The notes below the pieces were generated by a model, which saw only the letters and a program-made list of their open reading frames with translations, ran no database searches and had not been told where the DNA came from. Shown piece after piece: positions 22,957 to 35,647 of a DNA stretch of 64,000 nucleotides (position 1 is its first letter; each line of letters starts with the position of its first letter). A program made the translations under genes and the position numbers. Origin of the DNA: Lactarius indigo (lineage: Eukaryota; Basidiomycota; Agaricomycetes; Russulales; Russulaceae); assembly GCA_025766275.1 (NCBI GenBank), contig JAFKAC010000003.1, positions 2,480,001-2,544,000 of the forward strand, read 5' to 3'.

Positions 22957-25900
22957 ATGAACGATGAGTACAAAATCAACATTCTCAAGTTAGTGGCCGA
23001 CGGGTCAAATTGGGTCACGTACCGAGACCGCATGAAGTATGCGCTCGATACGCAAGGGTGGTCCGATCATTTGACGGACACCACTGTAACCCAGGCATAC
23101 AAGGATGCCGGCGACGTAGGAGGCCTGAAGCCCGAGGCGCGCTGGAAGATCGATGAAGCCGCAGTGAGGCAGCTCATCGTCGCGTCCGTACCCGACAGCG
23201 TCTTCAACCGCATCAAGGGCGGTGCCGATGCGAAGTCCGTTTGGGATGAGTTGAAGAAAATCTTTGAGGGGCGGACAAGAAACTTGCTAATTGACTTGGG
23301 AAGAAGGCTTCAAAATATGAAGTGCGGAGAAGATGACGACGTACGCGCTCATTTTGAGTCACTCGCTAATTTTCACGAGCAGTTGGCGGCTATGGGACAA
23401 ACCATCAGCAATGAACAATATACAAATACGCTCATGGCGTCCTTACCTCCTTCATATGACGCTAACATCAGCATCATTACTACCAATGCCGATATGAGCC
23501 TCACTACTATCACCCCTGTGACAGTCATCCGCATCATCACGGATGAGTACGATAAATGTCTTCTCCGTAAAGCCAAGCCCAAGACCACTCAAGTTGAAGC
23601 TTTTGCCGCAGAAGCCCAGAAGAACAAAAAGAAGAAGCGCGACATTGAATGCTTCAACTGTCACAAGAAAGGTCATATGAAGACTGATTGTTGGGCAAAA
23701 GGTGGCAGCAAAGAAGGCCAAGGGCTGAAGAAGAAAGTCGGCGCGAAAGACGGCGTCGCAACAGTTGCCGAACAAAACGAAGATATCAAAGCATGGGCAG
23801 TTGTTGAAGTAATGGACGAAGATTGCGCCGCAGAAGAATCGCAAGCACCACTCAAGATGGCCGAAGAACAGCCCGGAGCACTTGTGGTAGAGGCTGAGCT
23901 CTATGACTCTGGAGCTTCTCGTCACATGTCCCCATTTCAACATAAATTCACCACCTACCAAGAAATTACTCCTTGCCCTATCGCTGCTGCTGACAAGCGC
24001 ATTTTCTATGCTGAGGGTATCGGCGACTTGAAGATCGAAGTCCCGAATGGGGATGTACTGACTCCGGTCCTGCTAAAAGATGTGCTTTATGCGCCAAAAA
24101 TGGGACTTACTGTTGTATCCATTGGTCGCATTGCTAAAGCCGGCTACTCAGTTTCTTTTGACGACAATCACTGCAAAATAGGAAAACAAGATCGGATCGT
24201 CGGTAGCATTCCTGCTTCCAGCAACGGCTTGTACAAGGTCAAGCACGCATTAACGGCTGGCGCGGCTTTGGAACAAGTCAATATTCTCACACTCCACCAC
24301 AGGCTTGGGCACGTGTCATTTGACACAATCCGAAGCCTCATTCACTCCAATGCCGTTACTGGGCTACATATAATAGACGATGGTTCTCCTCTCTTCTGCA
24401 ACTCTTGCGAATATGCTAAGGCAACTCGCAAAACTATTCGTAAAGAACGAACAGCTCCTTTGGCAAGCGCATTTGGAGAAGAGATTCACACCGACTTATG
24501 GGGCCCTTCACCTACGCTCAGCATTGGAGGCCGAAAATATTATGTTACCTTCACAGACGATCATACTCGTTTCACCCGACTTACCCTCTTGCGCTCTAAA
24601 GATGAAACTTTAGAGGCTTACAAGACTTTTGCCGTATGGGCTCTAACACAGCATGGCGCACACATCAAACGACTTCATTCAGACCGCGGTGGTGAATACA
24701 CCAGCGGTGATTTCACTCGGTTCTTGCAAGATCAAGGAACCGAACGTCGTCTCACTACTCACGATACGCCGCAACACAACGGTGTTGCGGAGTCACTCAA
24801 TCGGCGCTTACTCGAACGTGTGCGTGCCATGCTGCATGGAGCCAGTGATTTGCCAAAAAATTTATGGGGCGAAGCAATTAACTTCGCCGTCTGGCTCAAG
24901 AATCGTATGACAACCCGGGTCCTAGGTAATGTCACACCATATGAACGTCTTTATGGAGAAAAGCCTGACCTAGGGGGAGTGCCCGAATGGGGGCAGCGCG
25001 TTTGGGTCCATAACGATACAGGCTCAAAATTAGACGCGTGGGCTAACGAAGCTCGTTGGATTGGTTTTGACAGTGACAGTCCACATGCTCATCGCGTGTA
25101 TTGGCAGGGCAAGAATGCTATTTCCGTTGAGAGGAATGTAAAGTTCGTGCCCATCACTGTCACTATCTACACCCCTCCTCCCGGTCATGCTACTACAACG
25201 ACACCTGCAGCACCGACTGTACCTATGGCACCTTTTGTACCGGCAGCCAGCAGTATTCCTACTGTCCCACAGTCGGTGACTATCACTCCTCGACCTACGT
25301 TCAAGTGACCCGCGGTTCTTCCATTCGCCCCACAACAACAATCGACCTCTTATTTCCCACCTACTATCCCACCGCAGCCGTTTTCCGAACACGGCAGCCA
25401 AGAAGAAGAAGGAGAAGAAGAGGCTGACGATGAAAAGGAAGAAGAAGAAGCTACTACTTCTAGACGAACGCCGTGCGCACCAAAGAAAAAGAAGCGTGTT
25501 GAAGTAACACAACCAACACACAAATCCGAGCGTCTGCCAAAGCTATCAGATCACGCCAAATGTCTTGCTGCTGGAGAGGGCGTTACAGGTGAAGAATTTG
25601 AAGAGGCTGATTACGTCTATTCTGCAGACCATGACGCTCTCATCACCGCAGCCATACAAGAGGCGGGAAGCGACCCAAAGACGCTCACCGAAGCGCAAGC
25701 GCGGCCAGACTGGCCCCGATGGAAGGAGGCCATGGACTGCGAACTCGCTGCTCTTGAAAAAGCTGAAACCTGGGACACGGTTCCGCGTCCACCTAACAAA
25801 AATATTATAGGTTCAAAATGGGTTTTTCGAATCAAACGCAAGGCGGATGGCAACATCGAAAAATACAAAGCACGCCTGGTAGCTCGCGGTTTTACTCAAG

Positions 25901-28487
25901 TCTACAGCGTCGATTATTTCGACACTTTTTCACCCGTGGCAAAACTCGCAAGTTTTCGAACCATACTAGCAATTGCTGCGCGAAACGACTGGGAAATTGA
26001 GTCGTTCGACTTTAACGGCACGTACTTAAATGGCGAACTTGACAAAAAAGAAGAAATATATATGCAAGCTCCGCCGGGATACAATACTCAGGGGGAGAAT
26101 TCGGTGAAGCGACTTCGAAAGTCGCTTTATGGGCTGAAACAGGCGGGAAGACGATGGTACGACACGCTTGCCCGCGCTCTCGCTAACCTTGGGTTCTGCA
26201 CTTCGCAGGCGGATCCGGGAGTGTTCAGCGCTTGCATAAAAGGCCATCACCTTATCCTTGCAATTCACGTCGACGATTGCGTCTTTACTGGAGACTCAGC
26301 AGAGTTAATTGCTGAGTACAAAAATAAGTTGAACAATTGCTATGCGCTCACTGATCTAGGACCAGTTCACTGGTTACTAGGTATCAAAGTCACGCGCAAT
26401 CGTTCAACAAGAACCATTTCTCTCTCTCAAAAATCTTATATCGACTCTATCCTTATCCGGTTCGCTCTCGCCGACGCAAAGCCATACACCACACCCATAG
26501 TGCCAGGAGTTGAATACTCCCGAGGCGACTGCCCAACAAGTCCCGCCGAAGACGCCAAAATGAAGAAGACGCCATACAGAGAAGCAATTGGCAGCCTTAT
26601 GTATGCCTCTGTTGCAACCCGACCCGACATCAGCTTCGCAGTATCCACGCTCTCCCGATTCCTTGACAATCCGGGTATTGCTCACTGGGAAGCAGTGAAA
26701 CGTATCTTCCGGTATTTGGCTGGAACACGAGATCTTGAGCTGACATACGGCAGTGAACGTCATGATGTCATAGATTTTTCGGATGCAGACGGAGCAGCGC
26801 AAGAACATAGGCATGCTATCTCTGGCTACGTCTTTCTCATTGATGGCAGCGCTCTCTCCTGGAGTTCCCGAAAGCAGGAGCTAATTACTCTCTCAACAGC
26901 CGAAGCTGAGTACGTCGCCACAACGCACGCAGCAAAGGAAGCTATTTGGCTTCGAAGACTCATATTCGAGCTATTCCCAAACCTTACGATGCCGACAACA
27001 CTTTATTGTGATAATCAAGCGGCTCTATGACTTGCGACGGACAACAATTATCACGCCCATACCAAACACATCGATATTCGATTCCATTTTATTCGACAAG
27101 TGGTAGCGAGTGGCGCTGTATGGAGTGACGTCTGTTGTGAGTTCGTGGCGGAGAGGATTCGGCGTTGAAGTTAAGTTAAAGGGGCTTAGCGAGCCAAAAG
27201 GGGAGTGAGCGGGGTTGAAGGTGGCAGGACGTGGCGAGGCGACGGCGGGCTGGAGTCCAAAGTTGATAGTTCGGGCACTGGCAGATGGCTAAGACGAAAG
27301 CGAGGTCGAGGATTATGGCTTTGGGCGACAGCTGACTGGAAGACCGAGTGTAGCGGCTCGGCTGACAATGACGAAGGCGACGGCGAAGGTAGGCCGTGGC
27401 GAGGTGACGGCGGACTGGAGTCCGAGATTGACGACTCGGATGTTGAAGATGATAGCTGCTTGTTGCGAGGGCTTCAGACTAGCGCGACGAGGATTAAAAC
27501 TTAGAGGCAGACAAATGAAGAGAAGAGGTGAACCACGGTTCCATTCCTGAGTCAGAGAGAGCGTCTTAAATACATGGAAGCCAGTATGCGACGCGATCTG
27601 AGGCTAAGTCGAACGTATAGTGCGAGTAATGGTAGGGGGACGGAGGGGAAACAGAATGGACGGTGAACAGGACGATGAACGAAAGTGGCACAGGTATGAG
27701 CTAGCAGGGGATATGGGCGCGACCATGAGGAGAGCACCCTCCTGAATCTAAGTAAAAGGAAGCGAGCATAGGAGACAAGAGACAATAGAAAATCGTGACG
27801 CTATGACGCACGACAATGGGGATCCTTCTCCGACTCCAACGGCGGCGCAGAGGCTCGCGCGATTTTCAACGGCGTCTTGTGAGCGGGTAGGAGAACTGAC
27901 CAGGTGGATCGGCGGGAGACAAAGGGTGGAGACATAGGTTAGTGGTGTGAAAAAGGAGTGTTGACAGGTTGAAAGAAATCGACTATGATGGACGCGGGAA
28001 TGGGCGATGCGAAGAAAGGATGGGTCGGGCTGATGTTTGAGGCATGAGGCCTGGTGGCGATCTGCGGGTGTCTGGGGTCAGACAGGGCAGCGGCGACGAC
28101 GTGAGGGAATAGAGGGATGACGAGACGGAAAAGATTGAAACAGAGACGATGCGGCAAGGGTTGGATTATGAGTAGTATTAGGGTATGAGAGGGGGAATAA
28201 GGAAACGATGAGAACGAGGTCGGAAGGGACGGAGAGCGAAATATGCAAACGGCGACGATTTGACTTGAAATCCGGTGGCTGCAGTGGCTGAAGGATTTAG
28301 TTAACCGAGTATGGCCGAAACTAGCGAAAATAGACGTATTCGGGCCCAGAGCCTGAGGTATCCTTACAGCGCGCTACAACTTGTTTACTGTCCAACAGAC
28401 AACATGACAGCGGACATCTTAACCAAAGCCCTTCCCAAATGGAAGGTAAATTTTCATGTACTCTCCCTCGGGTTACATCGCGCTTGA
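22957..28487 (+). pseudogene. Copia gag-pol polyprotein, interrupted
   Basis: A single frame from ATG 22957. Gag comes first (NWVTYRDRMKYALDTQGW), then a CCHC knuckle (CFNCHKKGHMKTDCW), protease (YDSGASRHMS) and the integrase zinc part (HRLGH..CNSCEYAK). The integrase core keeps its D, D and E (HTDLWGPS, HSDRGGEY, HNGVAESLNR). Next are reverse transcriptase (SKWVFRIKRKADG, HVDDCVFTGD) and RNase H (STAEAEYVA, LYCDNQAAL). TGA codons at about 25306 and 27028 replace what would be CGA. RNase H is split at 27116 by an insertion and continues at 28373 (LVYCPTDNMTADILTKALP) to the stop at 28487. An acidic and lysine-rich spacer follows the integrase. Confidence 0.92.
27117..28368. mobile_element. 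1,252-bp insertion inside the copia RNase H, probably a solo LTR
   Basis: The copia coding sequence is split here. The insert starts TGTATGG, ends CCTTACA and is flanked by GCGC on both sides (27113-27116 and 28369-28372). Removing it plus one GCGC restores VVASGALQLVYCPTDN in frame. No open frame of note is present. The plus strand is purine-rich and holds a diverged 54-bp duplication (about 27223 and 27390). TG..CA ends and a short direct duplication suggest an LTR. Confidence 0.65.
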
Positions 28488-28494
28488 GGGGGAG

Positions 28495-29081
28495 TGATGG
28501 CGGATTTGTTCCGCTAGAGGCCAGAGCAGCGGTTGCGTCCGCGCGTACCACGTTCGGCCTCGGGGTGCATGCCCGACAATTTTTGGAATGCCCCTCAGGG
28601 GCAATGAAACGTTTTGGTCTCGTTCCTTCTCGTATCATCTAGTTTACTTTGATTTGCAGATTCGGAAAGCTGAGTATAGCAGCTATGATGTGCCTATGAT
28701 ACAGATATGATTTAACTCTCTCGAACGTTCTCGCGCTTACATGATTGTATTTTTGTAGCCTCGAATGAGAGGCAAGCGCGACAGTCTCGTGGTCCGGTGT
28801 CGTCCCCGAATTACTGTACAAATGCCCGAAGGTCCGTGCGTGTTTCCGATGAGCCTTACAAAACACTCCAAAAAGTTATTGAAATTTCGTTCTATACTAC
28901 TGTACTTGTACCTATAACTACTCTTGAGATTGGGCTCCAATTGAATGTAACCGTGTTTTTGCGACTCGAAAAATCCCCGCGCCAACTCACAACTTACTTC
29001 TCCTGCAAACGTCCTCTCGTACTACTTCGGTCACCGGCACGTGACCGTTTCTCTACTCCGGCGCCACCTATAACCTCACCA
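28495..29081 (+). repeat. Copia 3' LTR
   Basis: 587 bp, the same length as the 5' copy and preceded by a polypurine tract. It keeps CG at nine of the eleven sites where the two LTRs differ. Confidence 0.93.
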
Positions 29082-31830
29082 GCTTCTTGGACTCAGACTC
29101 TGAGTCTGAATCTGGTGATGACCTTGGCCTATCTCAGCTTCATCCTGCTATAGTGCCTCCTTTAGGAGGGCACTTGGACACTTTGTACCATGGCCCTTTG
29201 CTTGGGGGAGAGCCAGAGGATGTTAATCTTGAGGGAGATGAGGCCTTTGCTGCTGAGGTTGCTGACTTACCAGAAGTTATTCAAAAACTTCGGAAGCAAC
29301 TTTTATCTGGCTATACACATCCTAACCACCCACCTCTTACTGACACCAGAGGTCGTACACTTACCTCAGATGAGGAACTCTCATTGAAGCACTACATTGC
29401 ATGGGTCGACTCTCATGGTACTGTCAAGGCATACAAGCTTCATGCTCAGGTTCTTCAAGAGGCTACAGGTGCTGACATCCTTAGCTTGTATATGGCAAGA
29501 AAGCTTGCCATGGAACTTACAGGCTTATCCTCTCAGCTGGTTGACATGTGTCCCAGAAGCTGCATGGCCTTTACTGGAGAGTTTAAAGATCTTCAGTCAT
29601 GCATCTATGTTTGTGACAAACATTTGGGGCCATGCGGTCAGCTGCACTATGACAAGAATGGTCGTCCAAGGGCTCAAATGCTCTACACCCCCATTGCCCC
29701 TGTTATTCAGTCACTTTATATGAACAAGACAATGGCAGCAGCCATGCGGTATCGCCATGACCATCTACACCAGGCTTTGAAGAAACTGAAGCCAGATTCT
29801 CCCCCCACTGAATACTCTGATTTTCCTGGCTCTATTAGCCATATTAATCATTTCCAACACCATTTATTCCAAGATGAGACTGACACTGCAATAACCATCT
29901 CAGGTGATGGTGCCCAGCTCACTATGAAGAAGCAGTCTGATGTCTGGGTCCTCATTGTCACAATCCTAAACCTCCCCCCCAACATGCAATCTAAAGCTGC
30001 TAACATCATCATTCCACTTGTCATTCCTGGGCCCTCTTCACCTGGAAATGTGGAGTCTTTCATTTATGTCCTTTATGAGGAGCTTGCAAAGCTTAGTGTT
30101 GGTGTATGGACTTTTGATGCCCTTAAAGGAACATACTTTCTTTTGAAGGTCTTTCTTTGTGGTGTTCTTGGGGATATGCTTGGTTCTGCAAAACTCAGCA
30201 GAATGGCAGGACATATGGCTATATATGGGTGTTGTTTTAGTATGGTGCAGGGTGCATGTGCCAGTAAAGACAGAGGTATGTGTATACAGCTTGAATATTG
30301 TTGTACCATTTTATCTTACTATTTTATCTTATAGGTGCTAAATCTCAGTACTATCCCCTCTCCCCACCTCAAAAAGAAGAGATCAATGGGGATCGCCCTA
30401 ATTTTAACATTTTTGCCTTGCCACTTAGGACTCTAGAGAATTACTGGGAAATTATCAAGAGGCTTGAGGCTGTTAAGGGCAACAAGACACAGTATGCAGC
30501 AATTGTGCGGGAAACTGGTGTCTCTGGTCTTCCTATCTGTGCTGCTAGCCCCACCTTCTCCCATCCATTCTTTTTCCCACTTGACCCCTTCCACCTCTTC
30601 TATGAGAACTGCATGCCACACATCTGGGATATATGGACCTCATTTAGCTCCCAATCAGAGCAGGTCTATATGAGTCCAGATATTGCTTCAAAACTTGGAG
30701 CAGAGGTTGAAAGTGCTATAGCAACACTGCCTTCATCCTTTTGTGGACCTATTCGGGACCCCTACAAAAAGCGCCAAAGTCAATACAAAATATATGAGTG
30801 GATGGCCCTTCTCCATTGGTATATTGTCCCTATGGCTTGGGAGCTTGGATTTAACCCAGAAGTGATCGAGAACTTTGCCATATTCTCCAATGTGGTAGAG
30901 TTTGCTATGACAACTATCACTAGAACAGAGGAGGACTTATCCAAGCTTTATATGAAGATTGTTCTTTTTCTTCAAGGATTTGAAAGCCTCTATGTTGGCA
31001 ATGACCCATCCAAAATTTCCTGCTGCCGACTATGCATCTTTCAACTTATCCATATTCCCTTCCATATTTCATATAATGGCTCTATCAGATTTGGCTCTCA
31101 GGCTACATGTGAATGGACCATCGGAGATATTGGGCATGGTATCAGGTCAAAAAAGTCCCCCTTCAAAAACATAGTCTCATATACAGCAGACAAGCAGTCT
31201 GTTAGGCTTCTACATCTTGCCTATCCAACACTCTTCCCCACCCCTGAAGAAAGTGTCCAGAGGACTTCTCTATTTAAAGAAATTCCAATCACCAGGAAGC
31301 AGAGAAAGGAAGATGTTGATTTGAAGGCACACTTACAAGCAATTCAGGAGTCCTACCCTGAAGTAGGACCAGATTCCATACTTCAAGCCATGCGCTGGGG
31401 GAAGTGCCCTCTTTCCAATCACACTACCCTTACAAGCCAGCTCTTTGAGCTCTCAAAAAAGCACACCTCCTGCTCCTCAAGATACTTTGAAGCTCAGCTA
31501 GAGATGTTGCAGCCAAGAGATCAGCCCATAGATGAAACAGTATTAGAAGTGGAGAAGAACAAACCAATCTTTGGAGAGGCCTTGGCCTTCTATACTGTTG
31601 CTGACCTCTCCCTTGTTGTCTACTGTCCCCTGATGGAGCGCCACCAGCTGTTTGGGAGATGGTATGGGAAGTGGTCATCAAAAGTCTATGTGCTTGAAAC
31701 ATCAGCAATAGTAAGCCTTATTGGGATTTGGACTTACAGTAATCATGTCCATGTTCTGCAGAGACATCCAGGACTTACCCTACTAGCACCTGATGAGTGT
31801 GGTATTGATGCCAAGGTCGAAGTAATTTGA
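29082..31830 (+). pseudogene. Tnp2-type (CACTA/Plavaka-related) transposase, main exons
   Basis: After the copia the frame runs 29087-30272, a 59-nt intron (GTATGT..TATAG) follows, and the second exon runs to the stop at 31830. The catalytic region has the family signature: ISGDGAQL (first Asp), a spacer, VIPGPSSPGNVESFIYVL, then GVWTFDA and FLCGVLGDMLG (second acidic site), RMAGHMA and paired cysteines. Downstream are LDPFHLFYENCMPHIWDIW and C-terminal segments usual for fungal Tnp2 proteins. No stop was seen in these exons; the lesions are the copia insertion and one upstream TGA. The element's CAGTA termini are not the CACTA of plant En/Spm, so a Plavaka-like fungal branch is more likely (inference). 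Confidence 0.75.
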
Positions 31831-34740
31831 TCTGTATAGGCCTGCCTGTATATAAGAACCAATGTATTTAGTCATGGAAATGGAACAGAGTTGCCGGAAA
31901 TAACTTACTACCAGTCAAGGAACTTGCTCCAGGCATGTCCGAGTTTTTGCCAAGTCGCCGGAACCTATGTTGCATATAATAAATGGCTTAGGAATGGGGA
32001 CAGTAAAGGCCATAGTAAGCAACTTACTGAGAAATGTCAGGCTGGCACTTTGAGGTCGCAATCAAGTCATGATCCAAAAGCGTCCAGTCTTCTGATCAAA
32101 AGTTTGATCAGAAGACCAGTAGCCAAAGCGCCTGTGCAGCAGCTGGGAGTTGCCTGAAAGATGTCAGCAAGTTGAGATGGAGGCTGCATGCTGCGTGGTC
32201 GTGCAGGAAATGGACCCGTGCCCATGCTGCAGGGTTGGTGTTGCCTAGAAAGTGAGCAGAAATGATGGGAAAAAAGAAAGGAAAATGAATTACGATGATG
32301 AATTTGAACGCGCTCGGAGACTTGCCGCCAGTGCAGGTAAGCTTGGCAACCGAGGGACCTGTATCGAGAACGATGTCATAGCCATCGTTGTAGCTGTGCT
32401 GGTCAAAGGCCGTTGTTGCTGTGTGTCAAATGTGAAGTTGTGCGACGTCTAATTGCAGTCACGGTGTCAGACCTAGAGTGTTCAGGGGACAGCGCTTCGC
32501 ATGAACCTGTGTGTCCAGCCAGAAGTTCGGAAGCCCCATTTGATGGCAGCTGGATCTGCGTGGGAGCTGGGGGTTGAGGGGAGCAAAGGAGCCCTGCCGT
32601 TGTCATGTAGAGACATCTGTGGTTGCCAGAGTCTTGCGTCGCATTTTGTCCCACTATTCTCTGAGACATCTAATCGCGGTCGAACTGTCAAACCCCAAAT
32701 CAAAGAGTGACACTGGTGGAAGAGCAACACTGTTGCACGAACCTGTGCTGTTGATCAAATCCTCGAGACGTTGCAACCGTTCAACTCATTCTGCAATGTC
32801 TTGTGTTTGGGGAACAAGTTGGTGAAGCTCTTGCGAAGGTGTGATCGGTGTGAGTGGAAGTATCTCAGACGAAGGAGAACTGAACGGTGATGAGGGTGAG
32901 GGTGGCAATCTGGGAGAACTGAAGTCATCAGGATGGCCTTGGGACAGGGGAATGGCACATGAGATGGGGTGGAGACGACCGGATCATGCAGCAGATGGTC
33001 CGTTGGGTGAGCTGGGCAGGCAGGGCAGGTACGTCCTCAGAAGAGGAATGTTTGCTGGCGAGACCTGTAAAGTAGAATGAACCCTATCCGACACTGCATG
33101 GTAGGGACATACCAGTCCAGAGATGGTTGGCCTGTGTGTCAACAAGAACGCGCATTTGCTCAGTTGGCTGGGGAGCGCCCTCTCAAATGGCCTCAAGAGG
33201 AGACCAGTTGTCCAAGAAATCTGGTCTCATAGGGATAAGAGGCCCCCGAAACCATAGGCAATGCGACATGAAATCATTCTGGAGATAGTACGGGTCAAAA
33301 CAAAGGAGAGGGAACGGTTGGAGGAATGGTCTGTGATAGAATAGCTCAGCAGGCTAGCAGCATCCCTCCACCAAAGACAGGTAAAAACTCACCTCCATGT
33401 ATGGGCTGCCCAACTGTACACTTGTCCCCCTAACGTCCAACCATCGTTACCGTATTGTCTGTTGCCTTTGTCGCTTCCATTGGTGTTGTTGGTGTCGTCA
33501 AGACTGGTATGCTAGGAACGACGAGAGTACCATGAACACATAGGAACACTGCGAAGATCCACAGAGGATAGATAAAGTAGAGAAGATGAGAGCACCACAG
33601 AGATTCGCACAAGAGAGAAAGACGAGGACAGCTGAGGTGATCAACAGGCCTCCATTAGCACCGACTGCTGTCATGGAGAGTATGGCCTTAGATATAATGC
33701 AGCCGATGTCCGAGCATGTTGAGCATTATATGCTTGGAAATGCCCCAGAATCCCAGATTGCCGTCTTATCTAAGAATCAAGAGACTTTGGTTTGTGCGGC
33801 AGGGTTTGGACTCCAGTGCTCGGACTTGACTCAGACTGCGACAAACTCTCCACCAGACCTCCCAATGGCCTCTTTTTCTCGTCTCTCCGTCTTGTTCTCA
33901 AAAGCTTGTGGTCTCTTTCATTGTCGCATTCCTATCACCCTTGTGGAACGCCCTCGGTTGTCCACACCCTCGGCGATCAGGTCAGCCACATTCCAGACTC
34001 GGTCACTGTGTCATTGGTATCAAACTTTCCGCCCTAGCACCACCATCTGCCACTCGTTCATTCATTGGGCCAACCTTGTTGCGTCCTATTGACCTTGTCC
34101 ACTTTCGTCTTTGGCTGATCAGCATCATGACCCTGTTTCTACCCCCATTCCTTCAACCGATTTCCCTAGCTTCACACCCTTGGTCTCGGGCAAAGGTACG
34201 CTCTCATTCTTCTCAACCTTTGGTATTCTCTAACCACTCTTTAGTGCACGTTGTCGACACTACCCATGTTGCTACTTCGGCCATACATACATTCATTCTT
34301 CCGCACCTTTGACATCAGAATCCCTTGGACTGACTGAAGCGAAGCTAATCCAGAAATGTTCATATACACTGAGCCTCTATTCAACATCATGCCTGCCTTG
34401 GCGGAACACTTCTATCGAGTGTTGCACAATCTGTCCATCTACTCCCATATGTCCAACTTCGTGATGTGCTACCTTTGTACCTGTGAGAATTTCTCTGCCT
34501 GCCAGTTGGTCGCACTCCCTTTCAAAGCTCCCATCATTCCCCATTCCCGATATCAGGGTCCAGTATTCTGATGGTTCAAGAGTCGCCACCAGCGTGGCAG
34601 CGTTGAGCCCCTCACTTCCTTCCTTCAACTGCAATCCTACATCTTCGACCTTGTTGCATCAAACCTTCACTTGCTCGCTAATCATGGCCACCCCAAGGAC
34701 GTCTCAGCTGCTTCAATTAACCTACAGAAACGAGCAAGCC
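31831..34740. other. Right interior of the 24-kb element, no clear gene
   Basis: Short scattered frames on both strands, none with a recognised motif. A perfect 14-bp inverted repeat lies at 32087-32116 (GTCTTCTGATCAAA, AG spacer, inverse). A plus-strand frame ending LTYRNEQAK would run on across the solo LTR site (AAGGTGATTCCC), so an old third gene is possible but unproven. Confidence 0.35.
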
Positions 34741-35197
34741 AAGGTTGTTACGGTTTCACGTGTCGAACCCTTACTGTACCGGTTGTGACTACGGCGGTAA
34801 GGTAGATTAGTCACAGACTCGGCATTTACGATAGGAGTTAGGCGTTGAGGGATGACTCGATCCTAGTACAGGCAGTAGTAGTATTAGGATTGCGATACTT
34901 ACGCAATACGTTGGACGCTACGATACGGTGACTCATAGCAGTGCTTGAAAGCCTGCTCTTCTTGTATTTAAGGTAGCTGCGGAAGACCAAGATACGCCAT
35001 CTTGGTCTTCTTCAATCGTCACTTCTCTACCCTCCGCGTTTCGATCCTTGTGCGATCAGAACACCGCAGTATTACTAGTGTCTTCGAACATCTAGAAGTT
35101 GCCTTTGTGCCATACGCTTTAAGGTGTGGTTAGCTAAGTCGTAGAGTCGCCCTATCGAGCTCAAGTCGAGCTAACGTCGTGACGGCGTTACAAAGGT
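34741..35197. mobile_element. Solo LTR with AAGGT target duplication
   Basis: The 447-bp segment 34746-35192 starts TGTTACGG, ends GGCGTTACA and is flanked by AAGGT on both sides (34741-34745, 35193-35197). A TATTTAAGG motif lies about midway. No internal region is present. The sequence is unlike either LTR pair in this window. Confidence 0.75.
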
Positions 35198-35626
35198 GAT
35201 TCCCGTGCACAAGGTGGAAGAGGAGGAGGAACATTGGTGCTTGTGGTGGGGTAGTTACACCAAAGGTTCGCGCTGATTTGGATGTTAGCAGGCTTTTTTT
35301 AATTTAGATTGAACGCAGCTGTAGTCTGCACTGGAATTGATTTGCTTCCCACATATTACAGTACGTAGATACACCCAGTTGTGAATATAACCGAACATCA
35401 TTGGATTACATCAAGGCAATTGCAACTGAGCTCCATTATGTAAAAAAAAAGTGCGATTTCAACAATCTCGGATCCCTAGTATTCTAACTAGATCTGACTC
35501 CCAAACGACTACCAAATGACTCTGGTCCGGCCTAGTCGGACTTGTGCAAAATTTCTGACTGCCAATGGACTTGGCTTGACCTGAATTGACCCCAGCTGAC
35601 TGCACCTGGACCGCCACTGACTCATT

Positions 35627-35647
35627 CCGACTTTTCCTTTTTTACTG
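35627..35647 (-). repeat. Right terminal inverted repeat of the 24-kb element
   Basis: On the minus strand it reads CAGTAAAAAAGGAAAAGTCGG, matching the left end at 11668 with one base difference. Outside it is a perfect hairpin GGGTCAC-AC-GTGACCC. Confidence 0.65.

Larger units (their letters stand above)
22271..29086 (+). mobile_element. Ty1/copia retrotransposon with 5-bp target duplication
   Basis: A complete copy, 22276-29081, is flanked by GCTTC at 22271-22275 and 29082-29086, and is inserted in the Tnp2-type transposase gene. LTRs of 587 bp differ at 11 sites, all CG versus TG/CA. One long gag-pol frame carries two TGA stops and a 1.25-kb insertion near its 3' end, so the copy is dead. 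A polypurine tract (GAGGGGGAG) precedes the 3' LTR. Confidence 0.93.
11668..35647 (+). mobile_element. 24-kb composite DNA transposon with Tnp2-type transposase and nested insertions
   Basis: The left end begins CAGTAAAAAAGAAAAAGTCGG at 11668. The right end is its inverse at 35647 (CAGTAAAAAAGGAAAAGTCGG on the minus strand). Both ends have subterminal sequence rich in GTCA words and a GAAATTTTGCA-like block some 80-110 bases inside. Between them lie a Tnp2-type transposase gene (21.6-31.8 kb, plus) and a divergent unknown gene (21.4-12.4 kb, minus). Each is broken by an LTR retrotransposon whose removal restores the frame. Without the gypsy, copia and solo LTR copies the element would be about 10.4 kb. 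Bases outside CAG also resemble each other (GTCAC/GTGAC palindromes), so the true tip may lie 15-20 bases further out; no target duplication could be fixed. The pairing of these two ends is inferred. Confidence 0.6.
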
